A DNA stretch of 37,139 bases from Planctomyces sp. SH-PL62 (GTDB lineage: Bacteria; Planctomycetota; Planctomycetia; Planctomycetales; Planctomycetaceae). Where the stretch lies: assembly GCA_945905295.1 (NCBI GenBank), contig CAMDPX010000050.1:1-37139 (forward strand), written 5' to 3'. The translations under genes were made by a program, and so were the position numbers. The notes beneath the pieces are model-generated. The model saw only the letters and a program-made list of their open reading frames with translations, was not told where the DNA came from and ran no database searches. Of the stretch, positions 16,350 through 23,055 are shown piece after piece; position 1 is the first letter of the stretch, and each line of letters begins with the position of its first letter.

Positions 16350-17768
16350 TCAATCGGTCGCGATACCGAGCACAGCCGCGAGCTCCTTGCGGACGTCCCG
16401 AAGCTGGATCGGCTGAACGAGAACACGGGTGGAGCCCGCATCCTCCAACATCTTTTTCCAGCCCTGTTGTTTGGAAGACAAGATCACCACAACCGCCGTG
16501 CTCGACGCTTTCTTCCAACGCAACAATTCTTGGAATCCCTCGGAAGCTCCTTCGGTAATCGCGTCCGCCATCAGCAACAGAGCGTCGGTGGGATTATTTT
16601 GCAGACGAGTCAGTCCGCGTCGCAGGTCGGTCATCATCAGCACGCGGTAGCCGAGCTTTGTGAGATACTCACGCAACAAGTCTTGATGCTTGGGACGATT
16701 CTCAATGCACAGCACCGTCTTTGGGCCATCGTTGCTGGTGGCACCGCGCGGAGCACCGCCGAGATCCTTAAACGCTTTGCGAGTCGCGTGGACGACCTCG
16801 GTTGGTGACTGAAACCGCTCGTTCGGATTGACCCGCATCAAGTGGTCGACGATCTCCGCGAGCACGACCGGGACTTTCGGAGCGATGGATCGGATCGGGC
16901 GGACGTTCGTGTACCGGCTGAGTTGTTTGCGTTCTTCGCGGTCTTTGGTCGGGGGATAGGGCGGCGATCCGGTCAGCAACTCATAAGTCACTCCGCCGAG
17001 AAAATACAAATCGCTGCGTGGGTCGTCGTCCGGAGCTCCGGTTCCTTTCTCGAGTGTCGCGTATTCCAAGGCTCGCAGATTGCCTTCCTCCTGGCCGCTG
17101 TCGCCGGCACTGAGGCTGGCCAAGCCGAAGTCCACCAGCTTGCCAACTCGGTCGCTGCTCATCAGCACGTTGGTCAGCTTGAAGTCGCGGTGCGTCATTC
17201 CCTGGGACAGGGCGTATTCCAGCCCCTCAGCCATGTCCAACAGGCATTGAGCGGATTCGATCGGCGAGCATTGACCACGAATCTTAAGGAACTCGCGGAG
17301 GTTCCCCCCTTCGATGAATTCCATCGTCAGATAGTGCTCACCGCGGTCCTCGCCGACATCGTAAATCGGGACGATGTTCTTGTGCCGGAGCCGCTGACAA
17401 ATCTCGGCCTCGCGGTGGAACTGCTTAACGTAATTCGGATCAGAGGCCCATCGCTGCCGCAGCACCTTCAGGCCGATCATCTTGCCGTCATCGAGCGAAC
17501 AGGCCCGAAAGACCCGAGCAAAACTCCCCGACGCATTGCGATACAAGAGCTTGTACCGCCCCAGGATTAAGCCGTCCGTTTCCCCTTTTTGCAGCTTGGC
17601 TAACTGATAGGTGGTCAATGCCCCCTGACGTTCCAGGGCATCTAACAACGGGGCGGGCTGACGAGTGATACCACCAACTTCGTCGATCGCTTGACTGAGC
17701 TGTTTGGGAGTCACCAACTCCAAGTCAACCAACTTCTGCCGCAACTCTTCCAGAGTCTGAAACGACAT
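16350..17768 (-). CDS. Ser/Thr protein kinase fused to a degenerate response-regulator receiver
   Basis: The predicted product is a cytosolic signalling protein of 472 residues. The first 65 form a planctomycete-type helical segment (FQTLEELRQKLVDLELVTPK). A Hanks-type kinase domain follows at about 70-345: the ATP lysine is K101 in GLKVL, the catalytic loop HRDFKLTN has D195 and N200, and DFG starts at D213. The glycine loop is weak (NASGSFARV). The last 120 residues look like a receiver domain (KTVLCIENRPKHQDLLREYL), but the usual conserved Lys is Gln (VLVQP) and the acidic acceptor region is altered (DALLLMADAI). There is no transmembrane segment. I chose the ATG at 17768 over a GTG at 17843. 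Its substrate is unknown. Confidence 0.88.
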   Translation of the reverse strand: MSFQTLEELRQKLVDLELVTPKQLSQAIDEVGGITRQPAPLLDALERQGALTTYQLAKLQKGETDGLILGRYKLLYRNASGSFARVFRACSLDDGKMIGLKVLRQRWASDPNYVKQFHREAEICQRLRHKNIVPIYDVGEDRGEHYLTMEFIEGGNLREFLKIRGQCSPIESAQCLLDMAEGLEYALSQGMTHRDFKLTNVLMSSDRVGKLVDFGLASLSAGDSGQEEGNLRALEYATLEKGTGAPDDDPRSDLYFLGGVTYELLTGSPPYPPTKDREERKQLSRYTNVRPIRSIAPKVPVVLAEIVDHLMRVNPNERFQSPTEVVHATRKAFKDLGGAPRGATSNDGPKTVLCIENRPKHQDLLREYLTKLGYRVLMMTDLRRGLTRLQNNPTDALLLMADAITEGASEGFQELLRWKKASSTAVVVILSSKQQGWKKMLEDAGSTRVLVQPIQLRDVRKELAAVLGIATD

Positions 17769-18128
17769 TGGTCGACCATTAAAGCTGCGAGCGTGGGCGG
17801 AACCCGGTCGCTCAGGGAGATGGGAGTAATTTCGAGCAGGCACGGCAAAAATAACCTGACGAGCGCCGCAGGGGTGATGATGCTAGGCCCGTCCGAAAGT
17901 GGACGCAAGCCGCCACATCGTCTGCAAACAGATTCGTCGAGACACCACGTGCGGACGCTCAAACATCCAACAATACCGCAGCGGCGAGCCGCTGTGACCG
18001 CAGGCCGTCGTTTACCCTCCGTTGGTTGCCGTTGTGGTTTGGCACGGCCTTCAAGAGCCAATCGACTGTGTCGTACGCATCACTGCTTTCGTCTCGGGTT
18101 GTGCGGCCGCATGTTGACGAACGTCCCC
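17769..18128. other. Intergenic region with one short hairpin; no gene seen
   Basis: No supported gene lies in this 360-base stretch. It contains the hairpin CAGCGGCGAGCCGCTG at 17979-17994, flanked by GGTC-type ends, which looks like a half-copy of a palindromic repeat. It should include the promoter of the kinase gene, but none could be assigned by eye. Confidence 0.4.
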
Positions 18129-18296
18129 TCAGACACCCACGCGACCAGCGGTCTTGTGCGCTTCACCGAAGATGCCCAAGTCAAACGCTTCTTCTTCGTC
18201 CATCAATGGCATCGTGCCGAGTGCCGTGACCTGAGCGATTTGGAAAAGTCGCAACGCCCAATGTTGTGGATGCTCGCGATTAGGCAGCCATCGCAT
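18129..18296 (-). CDS. Possible 55-residue protein of unknown function
   Basis: This is an uninterrupted reading frame from an ATG at 18296 to a TGA at 18131-18129. The product begins MRWLPNREHPQHWALRLFQI and contains an acidic run (MDEEEAFDLGIFGEAHK). No family is recognised. The composition is plausible for a protein, but the frame is short, has no clear ribosome binding site, and could be the remnant of a larger gene or chance. The convergent or antisense frames here look no better. Confidence 0.35.
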   Translation of the reverse strand: MRWLPNREHPQHWALRLFQIAQVTALGTMPLMDEEEAFDLGIFGEAHKTAGRVGV

Positions 18297-18315
18297 GATG
18301 GTACTCCCAATCTAG

Positions 18316-19197
18316 CTACCCCAACCCCAGTACCTTCTTCATCCGCGCCGTGATGTCCGCCAGTTCTTTCTCACCCCCGCCGCCGACTTCGCTGGTGGCC
18401 CAGCCGTCGTAGCCGATTTCGCCGAGGGCTTTCAGAACTTCCGGCCAGTCTTCGTCACCCTCGCCGATTTTGCACCAACTGTTTTTGTGGCTGTACCCTT
18501 TGAAGTCGAACTTCACCAGACGCTTGCCGAGCTTCCGAATCCACTCGGCGGAGGACACGCCGTACTTGAGCATGTTGCTGCAATCGAAGTACGCGCCGGC
18601 CCACGGGCTTTTCAGATCGTCCACGAACGAGATCAGGTGCTCCGGTTTGGTGATGAAATTGTTCCAGACGGTCTCGATGCAGATTTTGACTTTGTGCTTC
18701 TCGGCCAGCGGCAGGGCCTTTTTGATTTCGGCTTGCGAGCGTTCGTAGCACTGCTCGAAGGTGACGTCATCCTTCACGACGCCGGGAACCAGCAGCACGG
18801 TGTCGCAGCCGAAGAACGCGGCGTCCTCGATGGCCCCGTTCAGAGCGGCCAGCCCTTTGGCTCGGACATCGGCGTCGGAGCTTGACAGCGTGTCGCGCCA
18901 GTGGACGCTGTCGATGACACCGTGAATCACGATCCCGGTTTTCTTGGCGGCGGCCTTGGCCTCTTCCTTGTTCAACCCGCTGGGGCTGTCCACCTCGACC
19001 CCTTGCAGGCCGAGCTTCTTGATGAGGTTGAACTTGTCCTCAATCGAGCCGTCGTGCTTGATCATTCCATACTTGACGGCGATCCGCAGCATCGGCTTCT
19101 TCGCCTCGTCGGCCAGTGCGAGGTTGACCGGCAGAGCGGCCGCAGCCGATGCGGCGAGAGTGGATTTGAGGAAGTCACGACGGGGAAGTGTGAGCAT
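18316..19197 (-). CDS. Tat-exported sugar phosphate isomerase/epimerase-like TIM-barrel protein
   Basis: The protein has 293 residues in the xylose-isomerase-like (AP endonuclease family 2) TIM-barrel superfamily. The N-terminus is a twin-arginine signal, PRRDFLKSTLAASAAAALPV, so it is probably exported folded. Barrel features include GLQGVEVDSPSGL, the metal-region acidic residues in KICIETVWNNF and AYFDCSNML, and the C-terminal YDGWATSEVGGGGE. Planctomycetes carry many such proteins, whose substrates are generally unknown. The ATG at 19197 is supported by AAGGAGA eight bases upstream. It is not clearly part of an operon. Confidence 0.9.
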   Translation of the reverse strand: MLTLPRRDFLKSTLAASAAAALPVNLALADEAKKPMLRIAVKYGMIKHDGSIEDKFNLIKKLGLQGVEVDSPSGLNKEEAKAAAKKTGIVIHGVIDSVHWRDTLSSSDADVRAKGLAALNGAIEDAAFFGCDTVLLVPGVVKDDVTFEQCYERSQAEIKKALPLAEKHKVKICIETVWNNFITKPEHLISFVDDLKSPWAGAYFDCSNMLKYGVSSAEWIRKLGKRLVKFDFKGYSHKNSWCKIGEGDEDWPEVLKALGEIGYDGWATSEVGGGGEKELADITARMKKVLGLG

Positions 19198-19238
19198 TGG
19201 AGGTCTCCTTCAAGGGATGTGATCATCGTCCAAGAAAT

Positions 19239-19604
19239 TCAACTCGGCTTGGATTCACGCTCTTTCTGAGCGTGAATCCGGTCTTCGTAATGCGTGAAAC
19301 ACCGGTCGCAAAGAATCGTCACCTCATCCTTGTTGGCCCAATAAGTCAAACCGTCCTTGATGATGGCAAAACACAAACTGCAATGTTGGTGATCCCACTG
19401 ATTGGGAATGAGTTCGAATTCAGCTTCGTCGTAAGGCTGCCCGTTGTACTCCGTCTCCTGAATCCACCCATCGTGTGACTCTCTCCGGCGTAAAGATGGC
19501 TTACTTCGGAAAGTCTTGTGCTCGAACTGGAGGTCTCGGATTTCGACGAAGTCCGCGTCCAGCAACGTCCAGTCTTCATCAACATCGACGTCGCCAGATT
19601 TCAT
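19239..19604 (-). CDS. Small protein with a paired CxxC zinc-binding motif
   Basis: The protein has 121 residues and no named family that I can assign. The middle contains W-D-H-Q-H-C-S-L-C-F and, about 25 residues later, ILCDRCFTHYED. The two C-x-x-C pairs are probably one zinc site. Similar short proteins with WDHxHCxxC followed by CxxC are common as stand-alone genes, and some appear in polymorphic-toxin neighbourhoods; that comparison is from memory. It lies back to back with the RNase toxin module, so an accessory or immunity role is possible but unproven. The last 13 residues are encoded partly by the hairpin at 19251-19279. Confidence 0.65.
   Translation of the reverse strand: MKSGDVDVDEDWTLLDADFVEIRDLQFEHKTFRSKPSLRRRESHDGWIQETEYNGQPYDEAEFELIPNQWDHQHCSLCFAIIKDGLTYWANKDEVTILCDRCFTHYEDRIHAQKERESKPS
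19251..19279. repeat. 12-bp perfect hairpin in the 3' end of the zinc-protein gene
   Basis: GGATTCACGCTC pairs perfectly with GAGCGTGAATCC around a five-base loop. It lies inside the reading frame ten bases before the stop codon and may serve as a terminator or be a captured repeat half. Confidence 0.75.
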
Positions 19605-19858
19605 TCGCTGCTCTGTGCAACCGAGGATCGTTTTCCGTATCGACAGTCATTGTGTGAACTGTGCGAGTCGCTGCGGCGATGCTACCGCTGGCCCAAGCGA
19701 CCCGCAACGAGTGTCCGTGGCGGTTGATCCGGCAGAACCTCCGTCGGAATCGGTCCTTGAGCGGGGACGAAGATTGATCCGGGCAACAGTGGGCGGGTAG
19801 GCTTCGCATCGCAACTCGGTAAACTCGCCAACCAAGGAGCGGCGAGACGCACTCAGGC
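19605..19858. other. Divergent gap upstream of the toxin; no gene seen
   Basis: No convincing coding region or repeat was found here. An AAGGAG sequence at 19834-19839 is the best ribosome-binding-like signal upstream of the toxin, but no ATG follows at normal spacing. The toxin frame is open back to 19823. Confidence 0.35.
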
Positions 19859-20104
19859 TTGGAGCAGGCTTTGGCGGGAAAACCCATTCCAGAAGACAGC
19901 TTTCTGCATCGACAGGAGTATTTGGGATTCGTCCACGGCGACCAACGCTGGCGATCAGAGGATGGCAAGCGACTCTACACTTGGGATGCGTTGCATGGCG
20001 AAGTGGAAGTGTTCAATGGGCGCGGACGCCATTTGGGAGCGGTCGATTCTGTGACGGGGCGACTCATCAAGGATGCTGTGCGTGGGAGAATCATTGATGT
20101 CTAA
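19859..20104 (+). CDS. Colicin E3-type ribonuclease toxin (stand-alone cytotoxic domain)
   Basis: This is a predicted 16S rRNA-cleaving RNase of about 81 residues. Relatives cut at A1493 in the decoding centre and stop translation. The C-terminal half matches the catalytic domain of colicin E3 and cloacin DF13: KRLYTWDALHGEVEVF against the E3 pattern K-x-Y-E-W-D-S-Q-H-G-E-L-E. The E3 catalytic residues have equivalents in D43, H46 and E50, and R77 may match the C-terminal Arg. HLGAVDSVTG matches H-L-G-S-F-D-P-K-T-G. There is no secretion, receptor or translocation domain, so it probably acts inside the cell as a toxin-antitoxin module. The start is uncertain: the TTG at 19859 is used here. 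It overlaps the downstream gene by eight bases. Confidence 0.8.
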   Translation: MEQALAGKPIPEDSFLHRQEYLGFVHGDQRWRSEDGKRLYTWDALHGEVEVFNGRGRHLGAVDSVTGRLIKDAVRGRIIDV

Positions 20105-20384
20105 GTCTTGGAAATCGTTCGTGGAAGCGTGCTTGGCCGGCGAAGCTCGCGCCGATGAAATCGATCAATTCGTTGACCAATGGCATGAGTCCGACTTCGG
20201 CTGCTCGCTGGCTGATTATCTCGGATTCAGCGACGAGGAATACGCCGAATGGGTTGAGAACCCTCAAAGCCTGTCGGTCATCTTGTTTGCTCACCAGCAC
20301 CACGTCCCGTTCCAAGAAACGCTGACGTTCGTGGATGACCAAGTCGCGCTGGCCGCACACGGACCAGCCGTCCGCCGCCGGTGA
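20097..20384 (+). CDS. Probable antitoxin or immunity protein for the RNase
   Basis: This is an acidic protein of 95 residues, beginning MSKSWKSFVEACLAGEARAD and containing WHESD...YLGFSDEEYAEWVENP. That last pattern recurs in many small chromosomal proteins found next to toxin genes, usually as Y-L-G-M-T-x-x-E-Y-x-x-W-V. I infer from this and from its position that it neutralises the toxin. The ATG at 20097 overlaps the toxin stop (ATGTCTAA), which implies coupled translation. An upstream in-frame ATG at 20073 would lie deep in the toxin gene and is less likely. No enzymatic motif is visible. Confidence 0.7.
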   Translation: MSKSWKSFVEACLAGEARADEIDQFVDQWHESDFGCSLADYLGFSDEEYAEWVENPQSLSVILFAHQHHVPFQETLTFVDDQVALAAHGPAVRRR

Positions 20385-20410
20385 CTTGCTCACCGAGTGG
20401 AGACGCTTTC

Positions 20411-20908
20411 ATGGCTGACAAACGCAAGACCGCCGACTCAACGGCAACGGTGCAATGGGGACGGTCTCAATTCACTGAGTCGGAGATTCAACGGCAGATC
20501 ACGCAGGCGACTAGACGTGGCGAAGAGCGGATGCGCCGAGACCCGTTGGCAACCGCGGTCCGATATCACAAACCGACGCGGAGCGTCGTCATCAAAACAA
20601 ATAAAGGCGTGACGCTCACGGTCTCCGTGGACCGCCTGCAAGGACTGACCGACGCTGCGAATCGAGACTTGTCCAAAGTCGAAATTCTCGGTCCCGGAGT
20701 CGCTATCGAATGGCCGACGCTCGACCAGCAGTTCAGCATCACGGGGCTTTTGTCCGGAGTCTTCGGCAACGAAACCTGGATGTCGGATCTTCGCCGCCGT
20801 GACAAAGTCGCCAAGTCCGCCGTTGCGCCGAAGATGAAAACCGCGAAGCCTCGCGAGTCCAAACCGGCAACACGTCGACCAATTCTGGCGAAAACGACGT
20901 CACGGTGA
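20411..20908 (+). CDS. DUF2442 domain-containing protein
   Basis: The protein has 165 residues. The central stretch (about residues 47-120) shows the DUF2442 pattern: strands RSVVIKTNKGVTLTVSVDRL, then a helix, and the conserved ending G-x-G-I/V-x-W-P-x-L-D (PGVAIEWPTLDQQFSITGLL). The C-terminal 40 residues are Lys/Arg-rich and may bind nucleic acid. DUF2442 proteins often neighbour DUF4160 proteins, as putative antitoxins; no DUF4160 is present here. The ATG at 20411 has GGAGAC eight bases upstream. The gap to the preceding gene is 26 bases, so it may belong to the same operon. Confidence 0.82.
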   Translation: MADKRKTADSTATVQWGRSQFTESEIQRQITQATRRGEERMRRDPLATAVRYHKPTRSVVIKTNKGVTLTVSVDRLQGLTDAANRDLSKVEILGPGVAIEWPTLDQQFSITGLLSGVFGNETWMSDLRRRDKVAKSAVAPKMKTAKPRESKPATRRPILAKTTSR

Positions 20909-20934
20909 CGATCGCAAGCAAAGAATGATTTGAC

Positions 20935-21864
20935 CTATGAAGACGAGGACGTGGCGGTCAAATACCGAGCCAGCACGACAGTCACGTTATCTCGCCCACC
21001 GTTGGCCAGCGCGGCGTCGACCAACGATTGGCAGGCGATTTGAGTCGGTGTCGTTGCCGCGAGAATCTGAGAGATATCCGCTTCCGAAACCATGTCGGTC
21101 AGGCCGTCGGTGCAGAGCAGCAGTTGGTCGTGATCTTGCAGCGGGACGTGGCAGGTATCGACTTGAACGTCCTCAAAAACACCGCCCAGGCAATTCACGA
21201 GCGTGCTGCGGAAGCCAGAGCTGGCTTCGTCGATGGAATGCAGGATGCCGTCGGCGACCAATTGCTCGGCCAGCGTGTGGTCGCGAGTCAGTCGATGCAG
21301 CCGGCCGCGTCGAAATACATACGCTCGCGAATCGCCCACGTGAGCGATGAAGGCATCCATGCCGATCGTCAGCGCGCCGGTCAGCGTTGTTCCCATGCCA
21401 CGGAGCGGGCTGTCGGGACCGGATTCCGCTTGCAGACGACGGTGGATCATGCGAATGAAGACGCGAAGCGACTCCTGCAATTCCAGCGATTCTGGCTCGT
21501 TGAGTTTGAAACCCCACTTGAACGCCGAGCCGGTCAGTTCCCAACCGGAACGAAGCGCGATCATGCTGGCGAGCTCTCCGAACGCGGCTCCACCGACACC
21601 GTCAGCTACGGCCAGGGCGAACGCTTCGTCGTCGCGCGGCGGATAAGTGTCGAGCGGCATGTTCGTCAGCAACACCTCGCGTGAGCGAAAACGACGCACA
21701 ACGGAATAATGATCCTCATTGTTCGTCCGCACTTTGCCCGGATGGGTCAACGCTCCGAAGCTGACGTTAACTGCGGCTGTCTCCGAGCCGAAGTACTTCG
21801 CCGCCAGTGCGTCCCATTCAGCTTCCGCCTGATTCAGAGTTGCGGTCTCGGAGAAGGCAGGCAT
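20935..21864 (-). CDS. PP2C-type serine/threonine protein phosphatase
   Basis: This is a metal-dependent protein phosphatase of 309 residues. The PP2C motifs appear in order: RTNNED at 46-51, ADGVGG at 87-92, GMGTTLTGALT, AHVGDSRAYVFRRGRLHRLT, LLLCTDGLTDMVS, and GRDNVTVVLARY near the end. The acidic metal ligands (D51, D88 and the later D-G and G-R-D-N Asp residues) are intact, so it should be active. Its substrate is unknown; the kinase at 16350-17768 is a possible but distant partner. The ATG at 21864 has GAGAGG a few bases upstream. It is the last gene of the minus-strand block. Confidence 0.93.
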   Translation of the reverse strand: MPAFSETATLNQAEAEWDALAAKYFGSETAAVNVSFGALTHPGKVRTNNEDHYSVVRRFRSREVLLTNMPLDTYPPRDDEAFALAVADGVGGAAFGELASMIALRSGWELTGSAFKWGFKLNEPESLELQESLRVFIRMIHRRLQAESGPDSPLRGMGTTLTGALTIGMDAFIAHVGDSRAYVFRRGRLHRLTRDHTLAEQLVADGILHSIDEASSGFRSTLVNCLGGVFEDVQVDTCHVPLQDHDQLLLCTDGLTDMVSEADISQILAATTPTQIACQSLVDAALANGGRDNVTVVLARYLTATSSSS

Positions 21865-21950
21865 GCCGGGCCTCTCGGTTCTGTTTGGTATTGTTCAAGG
21901 AATCGAGTCGGCACCTGCCATCAGGCGCAGAATCGCAAACATTGAACTCA

Positions 21951-22778
21951 TCACGGTGCCAACGCGCCGAGTTTGCGGTCGAGTTCGATCATCGGTTGTT
22001 GGCTGACTTGCAGAGTTCCTTCAGAGACGCGATCCAAATCCGCGATCAGGGCGATCACGATCGAAAAGGCCAGAACCAAACAGAAACTGATCGCGAAGTC
22101 GCGCGAGCCGGTCAGTCCGAACTGATAGCCTACGCCGGCCAACCGCAGAGCGTTCATCGAATAACCGCTGACGCATCGCATCACGGCCGAGTGCCGTTCC
22201 TCGGCATCGAGTCCGTTCTCGCGGCCGGCCACATTCACGCTGGCGACCAGCCGCTTCAAATCCCATTCCCACGGCCCGATGGTCGCCTCGTCGATATCGT
22301 TGATATCGACCACGACATCCCGCTGCGGAGTCCCGTACAGCCCGAAGTTATTGATGTGCGCGTCGCCATCGATCACGACCTGCGGCCCACTGATCGGCGT
22401 GCGAGCCAAGTCACCCGCCATCACCGCACACGCGCCGCACAGAAACGCAAACGGTGACTCCGCCATGCGTCCCATGCGCAACGGGATCAAACTTTCCTCA
22501 CGCCCCACATTACTGGCCAGCACGGTCGCGACCGGATCCGCTCGATCCACTGCGGGAGTCCAGGTCGCGTGTGCCTCGCGCGGCGTCTGCACCCGCAAAG
22601 TCTTGCCCAACTCGAATCGAGTCTCCCGCGAGTCCAACGGTCGCTGGGGGTCATACGGAGCCGTCGTCTGCCAGAACTCGCCCAGGCTCTCCAAGTCACG
22701 AGGTGCCGCGGTTGTCTCTGTTGGTTGATTTGGGGGTTCGGTTGCAGTTGTTGACGCGGCGGATGATTTCTTGGCCAT
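21951..22778 (-). CDS. Chimera: N-terminal half of DUF2252 protein joined to C-terminus of a DUF4239 membrane protein
   Basis: The frame encodes 275 residues from the ATG at 22778. The first 205 or so match the start of DUF2252, a kinase-like fold usually above 400 residues: R-M-x-x-S-P-F-A-F-L, GDAHINNFG near 138-146, and DINDIDEATIGPWEWDLKRL. The C-terminal half, with the rest of that fold, is missing. From about residue 209 the sequence changes to LAGVGYQFGLTGSR, a transmembrane helix, and LIADLDRVSEGTLQVSQQPM, which looks like the end of a DUF4239 (bestrophin-like) membrane protein. The two parts meet near 22140-22165. This suggests a deletion that fused two neighbouring genes. The product is probably not a working DUF2252 enzyme. 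Confidence 0.78.
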   Translation of the reverse strand: MAKKSSAASTTATEPPNQPTETTAAPRDLESLGEFWQTTAPYDPQRPLDSRETRFELGKTLRVQTPREAHATWTPAVDRADPVATVLASNVGREESLIPLRMGRMAESPFAFLCGACAVMAGDLARTPISGPQVVIDGDAHINNFGLYGTPQRDVVVDINDIDEATIGPWEWDLKRLVASVNVAGRENGLDAEERHSAVMRCVSGYSMNALRLAGVGYQFGLTGSRDFAISFCLVLAFSIVIALIADLDRVSEGTLQVSQQPMIELDRKLGALAP

Positions 22779-22803
22779 GATGATGACTCCTGATGTGAGC
22801 GTA

Positions 22804-22834
22804 GCCGACGCTCGCCACATCGGGCCAGCGTCGG
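22804..22834. repeat. Short inverted repeat upstream of the DUF2252 chimera
   Basis: GTAGCCGACGCTC and CCAGCGTCGGC share the perfect arms CCGACGCT and AGCGTCGG. It has a simpler structure than the two-hairpin elements and may be a decayed copy of the CGACGCTGGCAGCGTCG family seen at 23731-23769. Confidence 0.55.
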
Positions 22835-22887
22835 CATGGTCTGTAACACGGCCGGCTTATGTTTCAAACTGCGAATGATGCTCCGCC

Positions 22888-22951
22888 ATGTAACCCGAAG
22901 CGTCAGCGAGGGAATCACGAGAAAATCCATCGCTGACGCTTCGGGCTACAT
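22888..22951. repeat. Palindromic repeat between ackA and the DUF2252 chimera
   Basis: The arms TGTAACCCGAAGCGTCAGCG and CGCTGACGCTTCGGGCTACA pair with a single mismatch across an A-rich loop of roughly 20 bases. It lies 100 bases downstream of the acetate kinase stop codon on the transcribed strand. Confidence 0.88.
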
Positions 22952-23055
22952 ACCCGGGGCCGGAGAATTAGCCATCCGTGTGGTCTGTAACGTCAGCAAC
23001 TTCGCTTGCCGCAGCGGAGCCACGACGACCAGAAACATCCAGTTGGCGAACGGTT

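Noticed and set aside
17691..18353. A 220-codon plus-strand frame in the gap after the kinase
   Set aside because: Its translation is Arg/Ser/His-rich, and it runs antisense to the kinase start, the possible 55-residue protein and the end of the isomerase-like gene.
19579..19968. A 129-codon minus-strand frame with several Cys residues upstream of the zinc protein
   Set aside because: It overlaps the toxin on the other strand and its Cys residues form no recognisable motif.
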